The notes beneath the pieces are model-generated. The model was not told the DNA's origin and made no database searches. It saw nothing but the letters and a program-made list of their open reading frames with translations. A DNA stretch of 64,000 bases from Celeribacter baekdonensis B30 (GTDB taxonomy: Bacteria > Pseudomonadota > Alphaproteobacteria > Rhodobacterales > Rhodobacteraceae), in NCBI RefSeq assembly GCF_000299875.1, contig NZ_AMRK01000014.1, positions 32,737-96,736 of the forward strand, written 5' to 3'. The translations under genes were made by a program, and so were the position numbers. Of the stretch, positions 14,705 to 23,505 are shown one piece after another; position 1 is the stretch's first letter, and each line of letters begins with the position of its first letter.

Positions 14705-15190
14705 ATGCCGACTTCTGTCAAATCCGGGACGGCCACACGGCGGATCCTGAGCGACGTCTACGTGTGGACCGGCGCTATTTTGTTTGCCTTCGCGGCGGGG
14801 GCTGCATATCTCGCCATGAGCTTTGATCCCACCTCCCGGACCTTTCCCTTGGTGGTCTCGATCATCATGATGTTTGCGGGCGGCGGCATCTTTTTACAGG
14901 CCCTCTCGTCCCACGAACACCGTCCCCTCCCGCTACATGAATTTGGCACCATCGGCTTGGCGGTGATCGCCATCGTGTTGTGGGGGCTGGGGCTGGCGTT
15001 TGGATTGGGCTTTTTGCTGTCCACGATCGCTTTGATGATGGCGATGCTGTGGCTGTCCGGGCTGCGCACCCCACTGCGGGCCTTGGTGATTTCCTCTGTG
15101 ATCGCGGCTGTGGCCTATGGCCTGTTTGTGATGGTGCTGAACGTGCACCTTCCGTCGTCTTTCCTCTCCTTTATCGCGCCGGGACTTTAA
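14705..15190 (+). CDS. tctB: Tripartite tricarboxylate transporter small membrane subunit
   Basis: A protein of about 161 residues with four predicted membrane segments (about 20-40, 45-65, 75-105 and 115-150), the standard TctB layout. It begins MPTSVKSGTATRRILSD, a basic cytoplasmic start, then VYVWTGAILFAFAAGAAYL as the first span. The frame is open to 14663, but GAGGTAGTC precedes the ATG at 14705, which gives a family-like N-terminus. It ends two bases before the tctA start. TctB is the poorly conserved small partner that forms the membrane carrier with TctA. Confidence 0.85.
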   Translation: MPTSVKSGTATRRILSDVYVWTGAILFAFAAGAAYLAMSFDPTSRTFPLVVSIIMMFAGGGIFLQALSSHEHRPLPLHEFGTIGLAVIAIVLWGLGLAFGLGFLLSTIALMMAMLWLSGLRTPLRALVISSVIAAVAYGLFVMVLNVHLPSSFLSFIAPGL

Positions 15191-15192
15191 CC

Positions 15193-16746
15193 ATGGATCA
15201 GATTGCTCTCGGCTTCTCCGAACTTTTGCAGCCTGCCGTTTTGATGATGCTGACCATCGGCGTCTTTGCCGGTCTGGTCGTCGGCTCCATCCCCGGTGTG
15301 AATGACAATATCGCTTTCGCGGTCTTTATCCCGTTTTCCTTCAACCTACCGGCCGAACAAGCCTTGGCCTTGATGGTCGGGATTTATTGCGCCGCCGCCG
15401 CCGGGGGCGCGATCCCCGCGATCATGATCCGGGTGCCGGGCACCGCGTCCGCGCTTTTGACCACGATCAATGGCAATGCCATGGCCCGTAAAGGGCAAGC
15501 CGGTCAGGCGCTGTCGATTGCAATGGTGTCCTCTGTGGTTGGCGGGCTTTTGAGCGCCTTGGTGCTTTTGGTTTTCGCCCCGGCTCTGGCCAAGGTTGCC
15601 CTGCGCTTTGGCTATGTCGAAAATGCGGCTCTGACCATTTTGGGACTGTCCAGTGTGGTGGGACTTCTGTCCGGCAACGTCCTCAAAGGTGTGATTTCCG
15701 CCATGTTGGGTCTTTTGATTTCCACCATCGGCTACAGTCAGGTGACCGGCTATCCGCGCTACACGTTCGGCAGCATCAACCTTATCGAAGGCATTCCCTT
15801 CGTGCCGATGCTCGTTGGCCTGTTTGGTGTGGCCGCTGTGTTCGACCTACTGCGCGATCAGGCGCAAGAGCGGCGTGAGAATACCGAAGCTGAAAAACTG
15901 CCAGAGATCGGCTCGATGCGTCTTGGCCGGACATTGATCCGCCGCCTCATCCCGACATGGCTGACCAGCGCCGCGATCGGCAACTTTATTGGCGTTTTGC
16001 CCGGGGCCGGGATGCTGATGGCCATTTACATCGCCTATGATCAGGCCGGTCGCCGGTTTCGCAAACATTTCGCGGGCCGCAAGGGCGAAGCCAAATGGGA
16101 CGAAGGCGCGCCCGAAGGCATCGCAGCCCCCGAAGCGGCCAACAATGCCGTCACCGCCAGCTCCATGGTGCCGCTTTTGTCACTGGGCATTCCGGGCAAC
16201 TCGACCTCGGCGTTGTTTATTGGCGCGATGGCTTTGCATGGGCTGGTGCCCGGCCCCCTGCTGTTCACCCAACATGCCGACATTGCCTGGATGATCATGG
16301 TCGCCTTTTTGGCCTGCAATATCATCATGGGACCCGCCGCTTATATCGTGATCCGCACCGTGTCGCGGGTGATCTTTTCCATCCCCAAAAACGTCATGGT
16401 CGGCGTCATCGTTTTGCTTTGTCTGCTTGGGGCCTATTCCGATGGCAACAACCTGTTCAACATCTGGGTTGCCCTTGGCGCAGGCGCCGTCGCCTATCTG
16501 ATGAAGATCGCGAACATCCCGCTTGGGCCCGCCATTCTTGGCCTCGTTTTGGGCGGACAGATGGAAGCCTCCATCGCCAATTCACTCTCCATCTCTCGCG
16601 GCGATTGGTTGGTCTTTATTGACCCGGTCAATCACCCGATCAGCGCTATCATGTTGCTGGCCGCTCTGTTGATGTGGGTTGCCCCTGCGCTGCGCGGTCT
16701 GCGCCACATGCGCGCCAATCGGTGCGCCAAAGGACAGCGTTCCTGA
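15193..16746 (+). CDS. tctA: Tripartite tricarboxylate transporter large membrane subunit
   Basis: A 517-residue polytopic protein with the TctA family marks: the first half has VVGSIPGVNDNIAFAVFIPF (about 30-49) and GGAIPAIMIRVPGTASALLT. The second has FIGVLPGAGMLMAIYIAYD, then APEAANNAVTASSMVPLLSLGIPGNSTSALF (conserved loop seen here as two adjoining motifs, AANNAVTASSMVPLL and LGIPGNSTSAL). About twelve membrane spans are visible. The ATG at 15193 is chosen because the long upstream extension overlaps tctB in another frame. TctA transports the ligand delivered by TctC, driven by the ion gradient. Confidence 0.92.
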   Translation: MDQIALGFSELLQPAVLMMLTIGVFAGLVVGSIPGVNDNIAFAVFIPFSFNLPAEQALALMVGIYCAAAAGGAIPAIMIRVPGTASALLTTINGNAMARKGQAGQALSIAMVSSVVGGLLSALVLLVFAPALAKVALRFGYVENAALTILGLSSVVGLLSGNVLKGVISAMLGLLISTIGYSQVTGYPRYTFGSINLIEGIPFVPMLVGLFGVAAVFDLLRDQAQERRENTEAEKLPEIGSMRLGRTLIRRLIPTWLTSAAIGNFIGVLPGAGMLMAIYIAYDQAGRRFRKHFAGRKGEAKWDEGAPEGIAAPEAANNAVTASSMVPLLSLGIPGNSTSALFIGAMALHGLVPGPLLFTQHADIAWMIMVAFLACNIIMGPAAYIVIRTVSRVIFSIPKNVMVGVIVLLCLLGAYSDGNNLFNIWVALGAGAVAYLMKIANIPLGPAILGLVLGGQMEASIANSLSISRGDWLVFIDPVNHPISAIMLLAALLMWVAPALRGLRHMRANRCAKGQRS

Positions 16747-16779
16747 CGCCACCCCCTATTTATTCAAGGAGGACCTTTC

Positions 16780-17385
16780 ATGTCCATCACACCCAACGCC
16801 GATCTTTCCACCCCCCGCGCAGAGGCGGTGCGCGCGCTCATCACGACCACGCGCGCGCGCCTGGATGGCGGGGATTTGACCCGCGATCTGCTTGATCACA
16901 TCCGGGAAGACGTGGCGGATCTGGCCGCGCAAACCGCGTTCTGGACCGACCCCGCCTATGCCCCGCCCGAGGGCGATGAACGTCAGGCGCGCTATTTGAT
17001 CGGTGCCGAAGAGGGCGCGGGCATCACGCTCTATCTCAATGTCATGCGGTCCGGCAAAAAAATCCCGCCGCACGATCACACCACTTGGGCCTGCGTTGCG
17101 GCTGTTCAAGGCGGTGAACACAACACGCTGTATGATCGCCTGGACGATGGCAGCACCGAAGGCCACGCAGAACTCGCCGTGCGCGAGATCGTCGAAATCC
17201 GGCCCGGCACCTCGGTGGCGTTGATGCCCGATGACATTCACAGTGTTGAAATCCGGGGGGATCAGATCATCCGTCATCTGCATTTCTATGGTCGCCCGCT
17301 TGAGACCCTGTCAGAGCGCAAAGCCTTTGATTTGGACAATAACACTTACAAAATCATGGCCGTTGGCGTGAAAACACGGACCTGA
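16780..17385 (+). CDS. Cysteine-dioxygenase-type thiol dioxygenase (cupin)
   Basis: A 201-residue cupin of the cysteine dioxygenase / 3-mercaptopropionate dioxygenase family. The iron-binding histidines are in KIPPHDHTTWACVAAVQGGEHN (about 93-113) and the third in MPDDIHSVEI (about 150-158). This gives the 3-His iron site with the second-strand histidine typical of thiol dioxygenases. The enzyme adds O2 to a thiol to give a sulfinate. Which thiol cannot be told from sequence: cysteine, 3-mercaptopropionate or another mercapto acid are all possible. The start at 16780 follows AAGGAGGACCTTTC. It sits between the transporter and the rhodanese/lyase genes, implying that the imported compound yields a thiol. 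Confidence 0.88.
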   Translation: MSITPNADLSTPRAEAVRALITTTRARLDGGDLTRDLLDHIREDVADLAAQTAFWTDPAYAPPEGDERQARYLIGAEEGAGITLYLNVMRSGKKIPPHDHTTWACVAAVQGGEHNTLYDRLDDGSTEGHAELAVREIVEIRPGTSVALMPDDIHSVEIRGDQIIRHLHFYGRPLETLSERKAFDLDNNTYKIMAVGVKTRT

Positions 17386-17395
17386 TCAGGAACAG

Positions 17396-18988
17396 ATGAT
17401 GCCAATTGAAATGATTTCCGCCACCGCGCTAAAAGCAATTTTAGCGGGCTCAGAAGAATATGCCTTTCTCGATGTTCGTGAACACGGACAATATGGCGAG
17501 GGCCACCCGTTTTTCTGTGTGAATGCGCCCTATAGCGTGATCGAAACATGCGCGCCGGTCTTGGTACCGCGCCGTGACGTGCTTTGCATTTTGATGGATG
17601 ATGGCGATGGCGTGGCCGACCGGGTTCATGCGCGGATGACGCAGATGGGTTACAGCAACCTGCGCGTGCTTGATGGCGGGGCACCGGGGTGGTCTGCGGC
17701 GGGGTATACATTGTTCAAAGGCGTCAATGTCCCGTCCAAAAGCTTTGGCGAATTGGTCGAACACGCCAATGAGACCCCCTCCATTTCTGCCGAAGACCTG
17801 CGCGAGATGCAGGCTGAGGGCGGGCCTTTGGTTGTGCTCGATGGCCGCAGCCCAAAAGAGTTTCACAAAATGTCTTTGCCGGGGGCGCACTCCTGTCCCA
17901 ATGCCGAACTCGCCTATCGTCTGCCGGAATTTGTCCCGGATGACAGCACCCCGGTTGTGATCAACTGTGCCGGGCGAACCCGTTCAATCATCGGCGCGCA
18001 GTCTTTGCGCAATCTCGGTTTAAAAAACCCTGTGTTTGCCCTGCGCAATGGCACCCAAGGGTGGCGTCTGGCGGGTTTGGATCTGTGTCACGGCGAAGTG
18101 CCACAGCCACAGCCCGCCCTTGGCGCGGATGCAGAGGCTTTGGCCGCAGACCGCGCCAAGACATTGATCCGGCGGTTCAACCTGACCACGCTGTCGCCCG
18201 CTGATTTCGATGCCATGTGCCGGGATGCAACCCGCACCACCTCTCTCTTGGATGTGCGCACCGAAGAGGAATATCTGAGGGCGCATTGGCGTGGCGCAAA
18301 CCATGCGCCGGGCGGGCAATTGGTGCAAGCCACCGATGAGTTTTTTGGAACGCGCAATGCCCGGATTGTGCTCAGCGATGATGTCGGTCTGCGCGCTGCG
18401 GGCACCGCGGTCTGGCTCATGGGCATGGGGCATGAGGTCTATATCCTAGAGGCCGATGCACGCATGGGTTCCGAGACCGGGCCAGAACCCCGCCCGACTG
18501 TTTCGCTTCCCCAACAGATTGCCCTGACCGATGTGGCACAGGCGGTGGCACAGGGGGCCCGGCTCTATGATGCCTCCCGCGGAATGAGCTATCGCGAGGC
18601 GCATATTGAGGGCGCGACATGGGTGACGCGGGCGCGCCTCAGCGCAACAGACGCAGGTCCCGCCCCGATTGTTGTCATTGGTCAAAGTACCGATCTCGTT
18701 TTCGGCGTGATGCAGCGGTTGAACGAACTTGGTGCGACGAATGTCTCTGGCTGTGTGAGCACGCCGGAACAGTGGTGCGCGGTTGGATATAACGTGGTGT
18801 CCACGCCCTACATCCCAGAAGAAGCGGCCTGCATCGACTTTTTGTTCTTTGTCCATGATCGTCACAACGATAATCTTGAAGCCGCACGCCAGTATCTTGC
18901 GTGGGAGCTGAACCTGCTGGGTCAACTCGACGCCCAAGAACGGGCCACGCTCAATCCGTTGATGGCGACAGAACCGGAGGTCGTGTGA
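17396..18988 (+). CDS. Multi-domain rhodanese with one apparent active site
   Basis: A 530-residue protein with four consecutive rhodanese-like folds, at about residues 5-105, 125-225, 265-365 and 380-465. The second has a proper active-site loop, VVINCAGRTRSIIGA, with the catalytic cysteine. The third has VLSDDVGLRAAGT and the fourth VIGQSTDLVFGV in that position, both without cysteine; in the first, CILMDDGDGVADR is displaced and unlikely to act. The C-terminal 70 residues (IPEEAACIDFLFFVHDRH...) add a helical tail. It could carry a persulfide sulfur from a C-S cleavage reaction or detoxify it. It lies ten bases after the dioxygenase gene and its stop overlaps the ribosome site of the next. 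Confidence 0.85.
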   Translation: MMPIEMISATALKAILAGSEEYAFLDVREHGQYGEGHPFFCVNAPYSVIETCAPVLVPRRDVLCILMDDGDGVADRVHARMTQMGYSNLRVLDGGAPGWSAAGYTLFKGVNVPSKSFGELVEHANETPSISAEDLREMQAEGGPLVVLDGRSPKEFHKMSLPGAHSCPNAELAYRLPEFVPDDSTPVVINCAGRTRSIIGAQSLRNLGLKNPVFALRNGTQGWRLAGLDLCHGEVPQPQPALGADAEALAADRAKTLIRRFNLTTLSPADFDAMCRDATRTTSLLDVRTEEEYLRAHWRGANHAPGGQLVQATDEFFGTRNARIVLSDDVGLRAAGTAVWLMGMGHEVYILEADARMGSETGPEPRPTVSLPQQIALTDVAQAVAQGARLYDASRGMSYREAHIEGATWVTRARLSATDAGPAPIVVIGQSTDLVFGVMQRLNELGATNVSGCVSTPEQWCAVGYNVVSTPYIPEEAACIDFLFFVHDRHNDNLEAARQYLAWELNLLGQLDAQERATLNPLMATEPEVV

Positions 18989-18989
18989 C

Positions 18990-20165
18990 ATGAGACGCGA
19001 AACGAAACTCTGTCATTACGGCCAGACCACGCGCCCGAGCCCGGCAAACCCGCCCGTTGTGCGCGCCTCGACGATTTTGCACGATACGGTCGAAAGCTAC
19101 CGTGCCATCAAAAAGGCGCGGGAAAACGACGACTATGTGCTGTCCTATGGGCGGCGCGGCACGACCACAGCCCATGTGTTGATGGAAGCGATCGCGGATC
19201 TCGAAGGCGGCGATGGGGCGTGGCTCTATCCCACCGGTGTGGCCGCGATTTCCGCGACGCTGATGGCGCTGTTGCGCCCCGGCGATCATCTTTTGCTGGT
19301 CGATACGATCTTTGGCGCGACGAAAACCCTTTGCGATGAGGTCCTGTCGGAGTTTGGCGTGAGCTACGATCTCTTTCCCTCCGGCACTACGGATGTGACG
19401 CCTTATATCCAAGACAACACCCGTCTCGTTTTCGTCGAGTCCCCCGGATCGCAAACCTATGAAATCATGGACCTGCCTGCGCTGTGCGACACGGCCCATG
19501 CCGCCGGTCTCGTCGTTGTTGCGGACAACACCTATGGCTCCGGCTGGCTGTATCGCCCGCTTGAACTGGGGTGCGATGTGTCAATCATTGCCGGCACAAA
19601 ATATCTTGGCGGACATGCCGATGTGATGATGGGTGCGGTCAGTGCGCGGGGCGATGCCGCCGCAAAACTGCGCAAGGCCAGCCACCTCACCGGGCAAATC
19701 CTCGCCCCCGATGAAGCCTATGCCACGCTGCGTGGACTGCGCACGTTGCCCTTGCGGCTTGAACGGCACGGCCACAATGCGCGCGCGCTTGCGGACTGGT
19801 TCTCCCACCGTCCTGAGGTGTTGCGTGTTTTGCATCCCAATCTGCCCGGTCATCCGGGGCATGAGATTTGGCTGCGCGATGCCTGTGGGTCGAACGGATT
19901 GTTGAGCGTGGTCTTTGCGCCGGGGATCGACAGCGACGCCCTCCTCAACACCTTAACTTTGTTTGGGATCGGCAGCAGTTGGGGCGGGTTTGAAAGCCTT
20001 GCCATGCCAATCACGCCAGAGCGCAACCGTGCGTCTTTGGCCGGACTGCCGCAGGAGGCCCAGATCGTCCGGTTTCATGCGGGGCTTGAGCATGTGGACG
20101 ATTTGATCGCAGATGTGGACATGGCGCTCAACATGGCACTCACCGCGATGACGGCAAAAGGGTAA
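18990..20165 (+). CDS. metC: PLP-dependent C-S beta-lyase (cystathionine beta-lyase-like)
   Basis: A 391-residue Cys/Met-metabolism PLP enzyme. It starts with KLCHYGQTTRPSPANPPVVRAST and has YGRRGTTTAHVLMEAIADLEGG (the Y-R-PLP phosphate contact region), VDTIFGATKT, VVVADNTYGSGWLYRPL and the cofactor lysine in SIIAGTKYLGGHADVMMGAV (about residue 208). Length and motifs match MetC. The family removes thiols from cystathionine, cystine or S-substituted cysteines, giving pyruvate, ammonia and a thiol or persulfide. In this operon a catabolic C-S lyase role is more likely than methionine synthesis. The ATG at 18990 overlaps the preceding stop region, following GGAGGTCGTGTGAC. Confidence 0.87.
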   Translation: MRRETKLCHYGQTTRPSPANPPVVRASTILHDTVESYRAIKKARENDDYVLSYGRRGTTTAHVLMEAIADLEGGDGAWLYPTGVAAISATLMALLRPGDHLLLVDTIFGATKTLCDEVLSEFGVSYDLFPSGTTDVTPYIQDNTRLVFVESPGSQTYEIMDLPALCDTAHAAGLVVVADNTYGSGWLYRPLELGCDVSIIAGTKYLGGHADVMMGAVSARGDAAAKLRKASHLTGQILAPDEAYATLRGLRTLPLRLERHGHNARALADWFSHRPEVLRVLHPNLPGHPGHEIWLRDACGSNGLLSVVFAPGIDSDALLNTLTLFGIGSSWGGFESLAMPITPERNRASLAGLPQEAQIVRFHAGLEHVDDLIADVDMALNMALTAMTAKG

Positions 20166-20171
20166 GCTCGG

Positions 20172-21188
20172 ATGCAGCTCGGATCTTCTAAGGTCTTTTT
20201 GAATCTCTCGACGTTTTTCAAAGAGAATATAAAAGGCGTTCTGGTGTCAGCCCTCGTCGCTGTGGCCGCGAAATTTCTGTCCGAACATTACGGTGCCCCC
20301 GCCATGCTGCTGGCGCTTTTGCTTGGGATCGCGATGAATTTTCTCTCCGACGATCCGCGCACCCATGCCGGGATTCATTTCACCGCCCGCACCGTGCTGC
20401 GCCTTGGCGTGGCGCTTTTGGGTGTGCGCGTGAGTTGGGAGATGTTGCGCGATCTGGGACCGGGGGTGATCGCCTGGGTCATTTTGGGGGTCTTTCTCAC
20501 CATTGGCTTTGGCATGGTTTTGGCGCGATTTCTTGGACGCAGTACGGATTTTGGCCTGTTGACCGGCGGGTCGGTTGCGATTTGCGGGGCCTCTGCCGCA
20601 ATGGCGATTGCCGCCGTTTTGCCCGCACGCGAAAACGATGACCGCGATCTGACCTTTACCGTTTTGGGCGTCACGGTGCTGAGTACTTTGGCGATGATCC
20701 TCTACCCGGTTTTGGTCGAGCTTTTTGGCTTTGATGCCGAGACCGCCGGGATTTTCCTTGGGGCCTCCATTCATGATGTCGCCCAAGTCGTCGGGGCCGG
20801 ATTTTCCGTCTCTGACGAGGCCGGGGAAGTGGCCGTTTTGGTCAAGCTGATCCGCGTCTCCATGCTCGCGCCCGTGGTGCTTTTGCTGGCTCTGCGCGTG
20901 CGTCAGGCTTTGGCTTCGGGTGAAAAACATCGGCCTAAAATTCTACCGGGTTTTTTGATTGGTTTTGCGGCGTTGGCCTTGCTCAATTCCCTTGGCGTGA
21001 TCCCCGATGTGGTGCGATCGCTTTTGACCGAACTGTCTGGCTGGGCGCTTTTGGTAGCCATTGCGGCCGTCGGGATAAAAACCTCGCCGCGTAGCATCAT
21101 CGCGGTGGGCGGCACCGCCATCATGATGATCGTGGCCGAAACCGTTTTCCTCGCGCTTTTCGTGCTGGGCGTGGTGATGTGCCTGTAA
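20172..21188 (+). CDS. YeiH-type (UPF0324) putative sulfate/sulfite exporter
   Basis: A 338-residue integral membrane protein with about ten spans. Typical YeiH motifs are FTARTVLRLGVALLGVRVSW, GGSVAICGASAAMAIAAVLP (about 131-150), FLGASIHDVAQVVGAGFSVSDEAG (about 195-218, shown in part as ASIHDVAQVVGAGF) and AVGIKTSPRSI near the end. Family members are annotated as putative sulfate exporters and are often found with taurine and other sulfonate catabolic genes. It closes the sulfur operon six bases after metC, where it would export sulfite or sulfate formed from the dioxygenase product. No terminator hairpin is obvious downstream. Confidence 0.85.
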   Translation: MQLGSSKVFLNLSTFFKENIKGVLVSALVAVAAKFLSEHYGAPAMLLALLLGIAMNFLSDDPRTHAGIHFTARTVLRLGVALLGVRVSWEMLRDLGPGVIAWVILGVFLTIGFGMVLARFLGRSTDFGLLTGGSVAICGASAAMAIAAVLPARENDDRDLTFTVLGVTVLSTLAMILYPVLVELFGFDAETAGIFLGASIHDVAQVVGAGFSVSDEAGEVAVLVKLIRVSMLAPVVLLLALRVRQALASGEKHRPKILPGFLIGFAALALLNSLGVIPDVVRSLLTELSGWALLVAIAAVGIKTSPRSIIAVGGTAIMMIVAETVFLALFVLGVVMCL

Positions 21189-21318
21189 TTGGCCGTAGCA
21201 CCGGTGATGCAAACTGTTGACCATGCGTCCGTGTTGCGATCCGCCGACGGTGAATGTGAACACTGTCTGATTTTCGGTCACGCCGCGTTGCGGCATGTCT
21301 TGAAATCAAACGCAGCGC

Positions 21319-21352
21319 TTTCACTGGGCAGTGTTTCACACCCATGCGTGAA
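21319..21352. promoter_or_regulatory. Clustered TTTCAC/GTGAA half sites upstream of the sigma-54 promoter
   Basis: TTTCAC occurs at 21319-21324 and 21334-21339, and TTCAC (21335-21339) forms an inverted repeat with GTGAA at 21348-21352 (eight-base spacer). Further GTGAA copies occur near 21250-21260. They lie about 70-170 bases upstream of the -24/-12 element at 21419, where an enhancer-binding activator is expected. The 21189-21567 gap contains no gene that I can see; its part 21350-21400 is strongly AT-rich, suitable for IHF-type bending. Confidence 0.35.
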
Positions 21353-21418
21353 TAATAAATAATTATAAAACAAATGGTTAATTAAATTTATCCTGCTTTT
21401 TCCCCTTTTTTCACGGGC

Positions 21419-21434
21419 TGGAAAAGAACCTGCA
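21419..21434 (+). promoter_or_regulatory. Sigma-54-type -24/-12 promoter of the ketone carboxylase operon
   Basis: TGGAAAAGAACCTGCA has GG at 21420-21421 and GC at 21432-21433 with exactly ten bases between, as sigma-54 promoters require. It lacks the usual CACG and TTGC parts (CCTGC instead). A near copy with the same spacing occurs at 31878-31893 before cobW, and the similarity continues downstream (TCTC, TTTGGGT, GGAT). A sigma-54 gene and an intact sigma-54 activator are encoded in the same cluster. Confidence 0.72.
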
Positions 21435-21567
21435 TCTCTTTGGGTTGGATCGACGATCCGGCCAAGGGGAGAGGAGCCCCCGTGGCCTTAGCGATCGTGA
21501 TCCCAGCGTAAGACACGCTCTTTACCGCAGGTTCACTGCGCAACAAGGATGGGAGGAGAGATGCACG

Positions 21568-23502
21568 ATGGCATTTCAGATCAATATTGATAACGGAGGG
21601 ACGCTGACCGATGTGTGTATCATGTCGGACGACGGCGTTCAAAAGACCAAGGTTCTGACCACGCCTTATGATTTGTCGAAATGTTTTTTCGAGGGTCTGA
21701 CCAAAGCCTCCGAGGTGGTCTATGGCGCCACGGACGTCAAACGTCTGCTCGAAGAGGTGGACCTGATCCGTTATTCGACCACCCAGGGCACAAACGCGAT
21801 TTGTGAGCGCAAGGGGCCGAAACTGGGCCTGGTGCTCGACACGGACTCCAAGGATCTTGTGAACTCACTGCGCGACCATGATCCCGAAGTCTATGACGCG
21901 CTGATCGGGGATCGGGTCGCCTTTGTCGATACGGCGACCTTGAACAGCGATGCCGCCGAAGTCGATGTGGTCAAGGTGATCAACCAATTGACCGCAATGG
22001 GCGCGAACCGTCTGGTGGTCTGTTTCAGCGGCACAGATTTTGGTGATGCGGAAGAGTGCGTCAAGAAAATCGCACTGCGCAAATACCCGCGCCATCTGTT
22101 GGGGGCGGTGCCGGTGCTCTACGCGTCGGATTTGACCGTCGATGCCAATCCAGATCGGCGGGCATGGTCGGCGTTGATCAACTCTTTCCTGCATCCGTCG
22201 ATGGAGGCGTTTTTGTACAACGCCGAAAACCGTCTGCGCGCGTATCGCACGAAGAACCCGCTGTTGATTTTCCGCAATGATGGCGACGCCTCGCGCGTGG
22301 CCAAAACCGTGGCGATCAAAACCTATTCGTCCGGTCCGCGGGGCGGCATGGAAGGGGTCAAGACCTTTGCCGCGCTCTACGGTTTTCGAGACACGGTTTC
22401 CATCGACGTCGGCGGAACCACCACGGACATCGGCCAATGTACCGAGGGGCGCGTTGCCGAAATGCGGCGCGGTCATGTTGAAGGCATCAGCGTCTCCTTT
22501 CCATTGTGTGAAATTATGTCGGCGGGGGCCGGGGGCAGCTCGATCTTCCGGGTGAAAGATGGCCAGATTGTCATCGGTCCCGAAAGCGTCGGCGCATTGC
22601 CGGGTCCGGCCTGTTTCGGGCGTGGCGGCAAAGAGGCGACCATCACGGATGCCAGTTTGCTTTTAGGGCTCCTTGATCCGATGTCGTATTTCGGCGGCGG
22701 TATGGGGCTTGATCTTGCGCGCGCAGAAGCGGCGGTGATGGCCAATGTGGCCGATCCGTTGGGTGTGAACCTTGAAACGGCACTGCTTGCAATGTCGGAT
22801 GCGTTCGAGGCGAAAATTGCCGAGGAACTGCATCGTTGCACCACGATTTCTTCTGATACGGTGATGATGGCCTTTGGCGGCGCTGGACCACTGAATGCCT
22901 GCGGTGTGGCCGAAAAAGCCGGGATTTCCCGTGTGGCTGTGCCTGCAATGGCGGCAGTATTTTCGGCCTACGGCATCGGGTCTTGCGACGTGTCGCAACG
23001 CTATGTGGTCGGTCTTGAGACCTGTGACACGGCATGCCTGAACGCGACTTTGGACACGCTGAATGTCAAAGCCGCCCGCGATATGTTCGCGGAAGGGTTT
23101 GAGCCGGGCAGCTATACGATCATGGCTCAACTGGTGGCCCAGACCGATGCGGGCGAAGTGGTGCGACCTCTGACCGAAGGGGAGGATTTCCCAACAGAAC
23201 TGGCCGGAGCGACGTCGGTGGAATTGGAACTCAGCGCGATCAAGAGCCTGCGCCAAGGGGACACGGGGCACATCGCGGTCACGCGCAAAGCCGCCGCCAA
23301 AGCGTCGGAACACCGCATGGTTCTCGTGCCTGAGAAAGGCCGGATTGATCTGCCTGTCTACGCCTTGGGAAGCCTGAAAAAGGGCGATTTTGCGGCTGGC
23401 CCGGCCATCCTTGAAGAAGACTATTTTACCGCTCGCGTGCCTGCGGGTTGGGGTTTTGTCGTCAGCGAAGCGGGCGACGTGATTTTGGACCGGGAGGGCT
23501 GA
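21568..23502 (+). CDS. Hydantoinase A-type subunit of an ATP-dependent ketone carboxylase (ApcA-like)
   Basis: A 644-residue HyuA/acetone-carboxylase-beta-type protein. It begins FQINIDNGGTLTDVCIMSDD, the first ATP-phosphate loop of the ASKHA fold (usually DxGGTFTD; here NGGTLTD). It continues with YSTTQGTNAICERKGPKLGL, the second loop VSIDVGGTTTDIGQC (about 317-331), and ISVSFPLCEIMSAGAGGSSI. The C-terminus is shorter than the second HyuA-like protein at 24021. The start at 21568 is chosen for GGGAGGAGAG upstream; the open frame before it is not protein-like. Known five-subunit acetophenone carboxylase contains two HyuA-like proteins of unequal size plus a small, a HyuB-like and an extra subunit, which is the set found here. 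Confidence 0.85.
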   Translation: MAFQINIDNGGTLTDVCIMSDDGVQKTKVLTTPYDLSKCFFEGLTKASEVVYGATDVKRLLEEVDLIRYSTTQGTNAICERKGPKLGLVLDTDSKDLVNSLRDHDPEVYDALIGDRVAFVDTATLNSDAAEVDVVKVINQLTAMGANRLVVCFSGTDFGDAEECVKKIALRKYPRHLLGAVPVLYASDLTVDANPDRRAWSALINSFLHPSMEAFLYNAENRLRAYRTKNPLLIFRNDGDASRVAKTVAIKTYSSGPRGGMEGVKTFAALYGFRDTVSIDVGGTTTDIGQCTEGRVAEMRRGHVEGISVSFPLCEIMSAGAGGSSIFRVKDGQIVIGPESVGALPGPACFGRGGKEATITDASLLLGLLDPMSYFGGGMGLDLARAEAAVMANVADPLGVNLETALLAMSDAFEAKIAEELHRCTTISSDTVMMAFGGAGPLNACGVAEKAGISRVAVPAMAAVFSAYGIGSCDVSQRYVVGLETCDTACLNATLDTLNVKAARDMFAEGFEPGSYTIMAQLVAQTDAGEVVRPLTEGEDFPTELAGATSVELELSAIKSLRQGDTGHIAVTRKAAAKASEHRMVLVPEKGRIDLPVYALGSLKKGDFAAGPAILEEDYFTARVPAGWGFVVSEAGDVILDREG

Positions 23503-23505
23503 GCC

